Source of the DNA: Siphonodentalium dalli
Taxonomy: Eukaryota; Mollusca; Scaphopoda; Gadilida; Siphonodentaliidae
Assembly: GCA_032622095.1 (NCBI GenBank)
Contig: CP136066.1
Span: forward strand, 172,609,164-172,673,163
DNA: 64,000 bases
Reading direction: 5' to 3'
The notes under the pieces are model-generated. The model was not told the origin of the DNA. It ran no database searches and saw nothing but the letters and a program-made list of their open reading frames with translations. Each line of letters begins with the position of its first letter. The first letter of the stretch is position 1. Shown one piece after another: positions 63,501-64,000 of this stretch. A program made the translations under genes and the position numbers.

Positions 63501-63798
63501 CACATTGATATGAAGGGCATATAGATCACTCTAAACCCCGTTGCATGTCACCACAAGAACCAGTTGTTGTCAAATGCAAACAATTTCATATGACACTGTG
63601 CATTGAATATGCTTTTTGATTTTTTCAGCTGCTGTTTGTGAGGCTGATAAAAGGTTGAAGGAGCTACAAAAGAAGACCACCATCGTCCCAATCATCGTCG
63701 CAACCTGTCTGGCCGTCATCGTCGTCGCCGTCATCGTCGGTTACGTCATCAGTCGTAAAACTGGATTGGCTCAACGAGAATACCGACCGATGGATTGA
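30424..63798 (+). CDS. LAMP-family lysosomal membrane glycoprotein gene, 5' end missing
   Basis: This is the only host gene I recognise. Five exons (30424-30590, 31190-31318, 32947-33052, 44661-44843, 63629-63798) join in compatible phases (entry phase 1, then 0, 0, 1, 1) and give about 250 residues ending in TGA. The product is a type I membrane protein: one LAMP luminal domain with four cysteines (two expected disulfides), many N-glycosylation sequons, one transmembrane helix and a short cytosolic tail containing YRPM. LAMP proteins line lysosomes or endosomes and are sorted by YxxPhi signals that bind AP complexes. One LAMP domain matches the CD68/LAMP3/LAMP5 size class better than the two-domain LAMP1/2, but an upstream domain could lie in exons I did not find. 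The initiator and signal-peptide exon should end with one base of a split codon. The family call is strong; which paralogue it is remains unknown. Confidence 0.9.
30591..31189. other. LAMP intron, 599 bp
   Basis: It has a GTATAT donor and a TAG acceptor. I see no repeat with clear ends in it. Confidence 0.7.
31190..31318 (+). CDS. LAMP gene, second visible exon
   Basis: The exon is 129 bp (43 codons) and phase 0 at both ends, with acceptor CTCTTCTAG and donor GTGAGT. It encodes ENVPEILLPKDAHVSGRCG, then KIKF/RLRLNLTF-like beta strands. The SGRCG motif corresponds to the SGSCG motif of LAMP domains and supplies the second cysteine, which should pair with the cysteine of the previous exon. NLT is a further glycosylation sequon. 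It lies 599 bp after the previous exon. Confidence 0.88.
31541..31699. mobile_element. Fold-back MITE in LAMP intron
   Basis: ACACAACGACACGTGCACGT at the left pairs with CACTCGTGTCGTTCTGTGT at the right. Inner arms ATCGCGGAAGGATAGAA and TTCTATCCTTCCGCG close the hairpin. Arms are about 70 bp with a short loop. Confidence 0.68.
31849..32236 (+). mobile_element. TTAA MITE family A, complete, in LAMP intron
   Basis: TTAA lies on both sides (31845-31848, 32237-32240). The ends CCCTTTACCCAACA and TGTTGGGTAAAGGG are inverted. Order inside: CGGCCAAAACCGGCC, ACCGGCTCCTTGACCACATT, hairpin 1 (about 31994-32069), an A/T-rich centre, hairpin 2 (32141-32215) in reverse orientation, GGCACAGGGC. It is non-coding. 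CCC starts beside TTAA are piggyBac-like. Confidence 0.82.
32395..32898. mobile_element. MITE with 5-bp target duplication before LAMP exon 3
   Basis: The left end CACGGTGGGTAATCACGTGG and right end CCACGTGATTGCCCACCGTG are nearly perfect inverted repeats. AAATG flanks both (32390-32394 and 32899-32903). Inner ends TTCAAAATGGCCGA and TCGGCCGTTTTGAA also pair. At 504 bp it ends 48 bp upstream of exon 3. The superfamily is not clear from the ends. Confidence 0.78.
32947..33052 (+). CDS. LAMP gene, third visible exon
   Basis: The exon is 106 bp, enters in phase 0 and leaves in phase 1, with acceptor TTCATTTCAG and donor GTGAGT. It encodes a linker with NST and NVS sequons, then a WTLYSIGFSYNVSN strand and an IPID end. 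It joins exon 4 by a split Ala codon. A MITE (32395-32898) ends only 48 bp upstream of the exon, so the polypyrimidine tract lies just outside it. Confidence 0.82.
33290..33680 (+). mobile_element. 5'-truncated LINE, 3' end with (GTTAT)n tail
   Basis: A frame reads EIETEEHFIMRCEKHNHLRK, a DEIEKFIFLMKAEHPSICNL stretch and ICNMVRQFSANK before a stop. This is the same C-terminal layout as the fragments at 13230 and 34820. The 3' UTR ends TCAATAAAAATGTTATGTTA. The 5' truncation is typical of LINE insertions. Confidence 0.68.
34080..34255. repeat. Dispersed duplicate of 37275-37440
   Basis: Shared text includes CTCCGCGTGTATA, TTTTATTTATAGAA, GGATTAAAAGTCGAACTGCG and GAGGCCGAGTCCGGTAAAAG plus GTGTAGTTGGGAAT. 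The two copies are about 3.1 kb apart in the same intron and same orientation. They are non-coding. Confidence 0.65.
34820..35435 (+). mobile_element. 5'-truncated LINE, 3' end with (TTATC)n tail
   Basis: A frame of about 100 codons reads LKYEIEPYLLHTTSIENRIV, FTRLRISNHNLAIEKGRH, then RFCIFCSDNAIEDEKHFLF. A frame change leads to ECSAYRTQRLELINLMKTQF and SICHMIRRLFSARDEH. It has the C-x2-C..E-HFL..C-x3-R signature at the end of non-LTR ORF2. It ends TTAAACTTATCTTATCTTATC. It retains more of ORF2 than the other two copies. Confidence 0.72.
35530..35812. repeat. A/T simple repeat, (ATACAATATACGGTATAT)n
   Basis: Low-complexity array of ATATGCAATATACGGTTTAT and TATAATATACAATATA units, about 280 bp. 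Open frames here are artefacts of the repeat. Confidence 0.75.
35815..36186 (+). mobile_element. TTAA MITE family F, partial
   Basis: It matches 42710-43141 and ends GACCGTCTGATCGGATTGAG TACCA before TTAA. The left terminus is replaced by the A/T repeat. A poly-C run follows directly. Confidence 0.6.
36756..37132 (+). mobile_element. TTAA MITE family A with 44-bp flanking duplication
   Basis: TTAA lies on both sides, with CCCTTTACTCAACA and TGTTGGGTAAATGG ends and two hairpins. The second hairpin (37049-37113) has lost about 10 bp of one arm. The host segment CTCGATACTGTGTCGCGAAC through GTCAG is present on both sides (36712-36755, 37133-37176), far longer than the TTAA duplication. Confidence 0.75.
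37862..37975. mobile_element. Short inverted repeat element
   Basis: GTTATTGAGGGATACGG at 37890-37906 pairs with CCGTATCCCTCAATAATAT at 37938-37956, about 30 bp apart. Outer GGTGAGTGTG/CACACCCAC and ATGAATGGAGT/ACTACATTCAT also pair. It is a small fold-back. Confidence 0.5.
38334..38728 (-). mobile_element. TTAA MITE family A, reverse orientation
   Basis: It follows TTAA at 38330-38333 with CCCTTTACCCAACAGAACGG. Two hairpins (38354-38431 and 38504-38582) come before GGAGCCGGTTCC and a decayed terminus GGTTGGGTAAAGG followed by TTATAA. Because the element is oriented, the family is not a perfect palindrome: only one side holds the CGGTTCC segment. Confidence 0.75.
39206..39658. mobile_element. 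Hairpin-bearing element with 16-bp flanking repeats (family H)
   Basis: GGCGAAATAGACATAT flanks both sides (39190-39205 and 39659-39674). Inverted arms CATATCAAATCCAGTCGTAA, GTCGGGATTTTTTTTACCCT and their complement enclose two copies of the hairpin module (39253-39330 and 39541-39622) around an unrelated A/T-rich centre. The ends match none of the TTAA families. Confidence 0.7.
39975..40538. mobile_element. MITE with poly-G terminal repeats, copy 2
   Basis: CAG followed by a run of more than 15 G opens the element and the complementary C run plus TG closes it. TTCTGTG flanks both sides (39968-39974, 40539-40545). Inner arms TTCAGGCACGTATGGC and GGCATACGTGCCGGAA also pair. Relative of 22826-23156, but 564 bp. 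Confidence 0.72.
41240..41455. repeat. Minisatellite with GTCTGCTAAGTTCAAACTCA units
   Basis: Units of about 31-32 bp (AGATGTGAGTCTGCTAAGTT, CAAACTCA) alternate with a longer form carrying GGCTGGCTCCCTCAA. There are about six copies. Confidence 0.75.
41486..41630. mobile_element. Fold-back element, copy 1
   Basis: Left arm GATCGATTGGGGTCATTGAG, TTTTGACCGGCAGAGTAATT pairs with right arm AATTACTCTGCCGGTCAAAA, CCAATGACACCAATCGATCT. Arms are about 60 bp around a short GCGCGTTAATCCCGAAG loop. A second copy is at 49770-49890. Confidence 0.72.
42200..42420. mobile_element. Family C-related fragment
   Basis: It holds AAGCAGACAGACAG and CTATGGGAAATACTCATCAA motifs shared with family C fragments near 15000, 43560 and 62700. 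No clear ends. Confidence 0.35.
42645..43141 (+). mobile_element. TTAA MITE family F, complete
   Basis: TTAA flanks both sides (42641-42644, 43142-43145). The ends AGATACTCAATCCGATCAGA and TCTGATCGGATTGAGTATAC are inverted repeats. The inside has a CCCGGGG tract, AAATCGATTCTGATAAC and a (TTG)n run at 43062-43098. It is non-coding. Copies at 29887, 35815 and 61910 are partial. Confidence 0.78.
43150..43530 (+). repeat. Dispersed GGACGG/GATGGACC-type repeat
   Basis: It contains two similar halves: CGAAAAGGGGGATAACTCCA, AAACAAGTCGGACGGACCTC, then GTCGAAAAAGGGGAATACAT, AAAGTCAGATGGACCTCATA. Each is followed by CATGGT..ATGTGCCAAGTT. Same general kind as the repeats at 1745 and 2163. Confidence 0.45.
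43540..43720. mobile_element. Family C-related fragment
   Basis: It contains ATTCATTGGTGGGAAATGTT, CAGATAATAAGTTCAACAAA and CGTTTGTTGAACATATTA, the internal palindrome of family C (49038-49281). Confidence 0.45.
44180..44571 (-). mobile_element. TTAA MITE family A, reverse, just upstream of LAMP exon 4
   Basis: TTAA on both sides (44176-44179, 44572-44575), CCCTTTACCCAACA ends, two hairpins (44199-44278, 44353-44430). A small family C remnant (AGTATTTAGTACCGTATGGA AAGGGTTAA) follows directly, then the exon acceptor 85 bp downstream. Confidence 0.82.
44661..44843 (+). CDS. LAMP gene, fourth visible exon
   Basis: The exon is 183 bp with acceptor TTTTATTTCAG and donor GTAAGT, phase 1 at both ends. 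It encodes NLSLFSASLGSSFLCYADTS, the typical LAMP motif (LGSSYxC) with the third cysteine. ITFFDVKLEPFNIS follows, equivalent to the family's IxTFDxxVQPFNV strand. A TTAA MITE ends 85 bp upstream. The 3' edge of this exon with its donor is repeated several times in the following intron. Confidence 0.9.
44817..45290 (+). repeat. Tandem copies of exon 4's 3' edge with splice donor
   Basis: ATATCGTCTGTCGACTTCCA TGACC|GTAAGT, the last codons of exon 4 and its donor, recurs in the intron near 44874, 45037, 45104 and 45195. The copies are separated by GATTACAAACAACTCGATTC and GATATCGATATA units. Three downstream copies keep an intact GTAAGT; one has GGGAGT. All lie before any further acceptor. Confidence 0.8.
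45305..45965. repeat. Tandem duplication, about 0.42 kb
   Basis: About 45310-45570 and 45725-45960 share GATTCGAAG, a CCTCGATTTGCAGGACATTA-like block, GTGCTGGCACCGGCATG, CCGGTAC/GGCAAATA, and GACACGAAATCAGACTAATG. They are non-coding and unusually rich in CCGGTACCGG-type palindromes. Confidence 0.6.
46731..47270 (+). repeat. Dispersed repeat G with internal 61-bp tandem copies
   Basis: It begins near TTAAAGACATATTATGGACT and runs through CTCGATTCGGGACGCAACAA and GCGATAAACTAACGCAAATG. It ends in four to five copies (47058-47302) of a unit with AGATTATTCTCCATTTCTA, GATCACCCAACCGGAGTGTT, TCACATCACTTTA. Other members (15235, 51325, 60885) have a single copy of that end. TTAA borders both sides, but the ends are not clear inverted repeats. 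Confidence 0.65.
47743..48349. mobile_element. Fold-back element, about 0.6 kb
   Basis: Left CCTTACTCGTATTTAAATTT, then GTACTATTTTTCGC, pairs with right GCGAAAAATAGCGAATTTAA, ATACGAGTGAGG. Near each end the arm contains a further short palindrome (for example GCGCAGTACTATTTTTCGCC with GCGAAAAATAGTAC at 47800-47821). Confidence 0.62.
49038..49281. mobile_element. TTAA MITE family C, complete
   Basis: TTAA on both sides (49034-49037, 49282-49285), inverted ends CCCTTTCTATACTAAA and TTTAGTATGGAAAGGG. An internal palindrome GATAATAAGTTCAACAATGG, TCGTTTGTTGAACTTATTAT lies near the left end. It is 244 bp and non-coding. Confidence 0.8.
49770..49890. mobile_element. Fold-back element, copy 2
   Basis: AGATCGATTAGGGTGATTGG, TTTTGACCAGCAGAGTAATT pairs with AATTACTCTGTCGGTCAAAA and CCCCTATCGATCG. 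Divergent copy of 41486-41630 with a different short loop. Confidence 0.68.
50441..50823 (+). mobile_element. TTAA MITE family A, complete
   Basis: TTAA on both sides (50437-50440, 50824-50827), CCCTTTACCCAACA / TGTTGGGTAAAGGG ends, CGGCCAAAACCGGCC, two hairpins (50586-50660, 50727-50805). It is nearly identical to 31849-32236, suggesting recent activity. Confidence 0.82.
50885..51210. repeat. 18-bp minisatellite, about 17-18 copies
   Basis: The unit GATATAAGGGTACGAAGGT recurs every 18 bp with A/T/G variation at two positions. Because 18 is divisible by three, all frames stay open on the minus strand, but this is not a gene. Confidence 0.9.
51325..51670 (-). repeat. Dispersed repeat G, reverse orientation
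   Basis: Starts AAAGTGATGTGAAACACTCC, continues GGAGAATAATCTTGCTCAAC, GTTTATCGACGATTGTTGCG, GTTGGCATAGCGCCTGAGTA. It matches 46731-47100 in reverse complement. Confidence 0.65.
51970..53345. repeat. Large VNTR, 30- and 41-bp interleaved units
   Basis: About 1.4 kb of GAACGATCGGTGGTTATAGA CGAGGGCATT (30 bp), in which many units carry an extra GGTTATAGACG (11 bp) giving 41 bp. Later copies show GGACGATCGG and the early ones GCACGATCG. A longer order repeats: the stretch near 52280-52620 resembles the one near 52690-53010. It lies in the last LAMP intron. Confidence 0.92.
53350..54070. other. Intronic stretch with little to name
   Basis: A short piece near 53390-53450 (ACGCTCTTTATTTCTACCAT, ATATCAGGAATAG) resembles the interior of the family E TTAA element. 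Otherwise I see A/T-rich intronic DNA without a recognised gene or repeat. Confidence 0.4.
54105..55373 (-). pseudogene. LINE ORF1 (gag-like) with zinc knuckles, copy 1
   Basis: The start MSTQNKQKRKNDKSPTDTEV leads to FPWYMLLTFHQNIKRASVFV and IDKTLQSIAGQLKTVKPIRI, the usual N-terminal domain of non-LTR ORF1 proteins. After a damaged middle come GNKDCTKPTKC, GSNATMDRSCPIWDYEFK (the last CCHC knuckle and CP motif), then a C-terminal part KPPKSLKRFESQIFEL, KGLTLKDTKQYLG. Several frameshifts break it. ORF1 binds RNA and accompanies the reverse transcriptase in the retrotransposition particle. No ORF2 follows. Confidence 0.62.
55630..55840. repeat. LINE 5' flank shared with 57175-57335
   Basis: CTGATTGATTGGACCGGGTC, ACCATGAACTAACCAGTATC, GTGATACGACCTCC and TCCTACACCTCACG recur at 57175-57335 in the same position relative to ORF1 copy 2. 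It is probably LINE 5' UTR or a shared insertion site. Confidence 0.5.
55841..56494. other. Intronic stretch, nothing recognised
   Basis: A/T-rich sequence between the two LINE copies. I see no clear repeat ends or coding signal. Confidence 0.4.
56495..57130 (-). pseudogene. LINE ORF1 (gag-like) with zinc knuckles, copy 2
   Basis: The minus strand reads PLRCFNCQVCGHDHCKSKES, ICASCFDSGHGNKDC, then CSYC and GSNAIMDGS. The knuckle C-x2-C-x4-H-x4-C (CASCFDSGHGNKDC) is intact and others are worn. About 80% similar by eye to copy 1. The N-terminal domain seen in copy 1 is deleted: 57130-57175 joins straight to the upstream non-coding segment. Confidence 0.6.
57336..60600. other. Intronic stretch, no recognised gene
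   Basis: Open frames at 57809-58231 and 58313-58639 have no motif I recognise, no splice support, and one spans a poly-C tract. A TATATAA..AATAAA pairing near 57355-57400 looks LTR-promoter-like, but I cannot find a second copy. Otherwise I see nothing to name. Confidence 0.35.
60605..60775. repeat. 27-bp minisatellite, about six copies
   Basis: The unit TAGTGTGGAAAAGTTGAAAA AGTGGGG repeats head to tail with increasing divergence to the right. Its length keeps one frame open (repeated VEKLKKWGS), which is not evidence of a gene. Confidence 0.88.
60885..61285 (+). repeat. Dispersed repeat G copy
   Basis: From AAGACATATTATGCACTTGT (with a local duplication of TTCGGTGCGAGAAACTGATA) to GGAGTGTTTCACATCACT. 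It matches 46731-47270 with a single copy of the 3' unit. Confidence 0.68.
61290..61905. other. Intronic stretch, nothing recognised
   Basis: Short frames on both strands (61374-61725) show no motif. No repeats with clear ends. Confidence 0.4.
61910..62298 (+). mobile_element. TTAA MITE family F, partial
   Basis: It contains AAATTACTATTTCTTTGGCT, ATTTGATTCGAGTCGAGGAA, AATCGATTCTGATAACTGG and ends GGGGACCATCATTACC TTTAA. The terminal TCTGATCGGATTGAG part is deleted. Confidence 0.6.
62680..62960. mobile_element. Family C-related TTAA element, decayed
   Basis: TTAACCCATCATATACTAAA opens a copy with the internal palindrome AAAAAGTTCAACAGGTCG, TTTGTTGAACTTATTATC, then TGTCGTCTGCTCGTGTATCC. The right terminus is degenerate (GTGAGAATCCATAACTTATG). 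Confidence 0.5.
63629..63798 (+). CDS. LAMP gene, last exon: transmembrane helix and sorting tail
   Basis: The exon follows the acceptor TTTTTTCAG, completes a split Pro codon and ends in TGA. It encodes AVCEADKR with the fourth LAMP cysteine, a helix of about 24 hydrophobic residues (IVPIIVATCLAVIVVAVIVG), the basic stop-transfer RK, and a tail ending EYRPMD. YRPM fits the YxxPhi lysosomal sorting signal. It differs from classic LAMP1/2 tails in lacking the Gly before Tyr and in having one residue after Phi. A MITE begins 26 bp after the stop. Confidence 0.9.
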
Positions 63799-63823
63799 AA
63801 AAGTTAACCCTTTCTTTACTTAA

Positions 63824-64000
63824 CCCTTCCATGACGGGAGTTGCGCTGGTGCAGCATTAAAGACCATGTGCCAGTGCAATCTCTTATATATGCGAGTCTC
63901 CCATGTGGAGCCTCGCATTTATATAGGAGAATGCACTGGCTTACAAGGTCAAGGTAAAAATTGTTAGGGCAATGCATTCTCTTATATATGCGAGGCGCCA
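63824..64000 (+). mobile_element. TTAA MITE family D, cut by window end, in LAMP 3' UTR
   Basis: After TTAA (63820-63823) it reads CCCTTCCATGACGGGAGTTG, GCTGGTGCAGCATTAAAGA, a palindrome (63868-63945), TTACAAGGTCAAGGTAAAAA, and the start of a second palindrome. It is preceded by a CCCTTTCTTTACT stub of another TTAA element. The LAMP polyadenylation signal, if present, lies inside or beyond it. Confidence 0.72.

Overview
This looks like nuclear DNA from an animal, probably a marine invertebrate. The only host gene I recognise is intron-rich and has GT/AG splice sites. Non-coding DNA dominates the window and is packed with invertebrate-type transposable elements. GGACGG-rich dispersed repeats ending in a short 'aaaagggcgtata' tail resemble repeats common in molluscs and related lophotrochozoans, so a lophotrochozoan is my best guess. 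That placement is inference. I see no prokaryotic operons, no CRISPR array and no rRNA or tRNA genes.

Layout. Positions 1-8.6 kb are nested transposons. A complete CACTA (EnSpm-type) DNA transposon spans 133-7887. It has CACTG termini, a left subterminal array of 54-bp repeats and a minus-strand C2H2 zinc-finger transposase broken by one in-frame stop and one frameshift. Smaller elements sit inside it. Positions 9-13 kb hold dispersed repeats, a local duplication and a hAT remnant that keeps a spliced BED-finger exon pair. Positions 13-19 kb are a decayed array of a roughly 0.4-1 kb unit, interrupted by a LINE 3' end and by a hAT-type MITE with a perfect 8-bp target duplication. Positions 19-21 kb are a triplicated segment, one copy of which carries a TTAA-flanked element. 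Positions 21-30 kb are MITEs, fold-back elements and a Helitron-like element.

From 30424 to 63798 on the plus strand lies a LAMP-family (lysosome-associated membrane glycoprotein) gene. Five coding exons are visible (30424-30590, 31190-31318, 32947-33052, 44661-44843, 63629-63798). Their splice phases agree, and they encode one LAMP luminal domain with four cysteines, a transmembrane helix and a YRPM tail. The signal-peptide exon was not found. The introns (0.6, 1.6, 11.6 and 18.8 kb) have been filled by MITEs, LINE fragments and minisatellites, including a 1.4-kb VNTR at 52-53.3 kb and LINE ORF1 fragments at 54-57 kb.

The most striking pattern is a palindromic hairpin of about 70 bp (arms about 33 nt). 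It occurs some two dozen times, usually as facing pairs, inside several different element families whose ends do not match. Many of those families are flanked by TTAA. This suggests either a modular MITE core that moves between ends, or a set of related piggyBac-like non-autonomous families.
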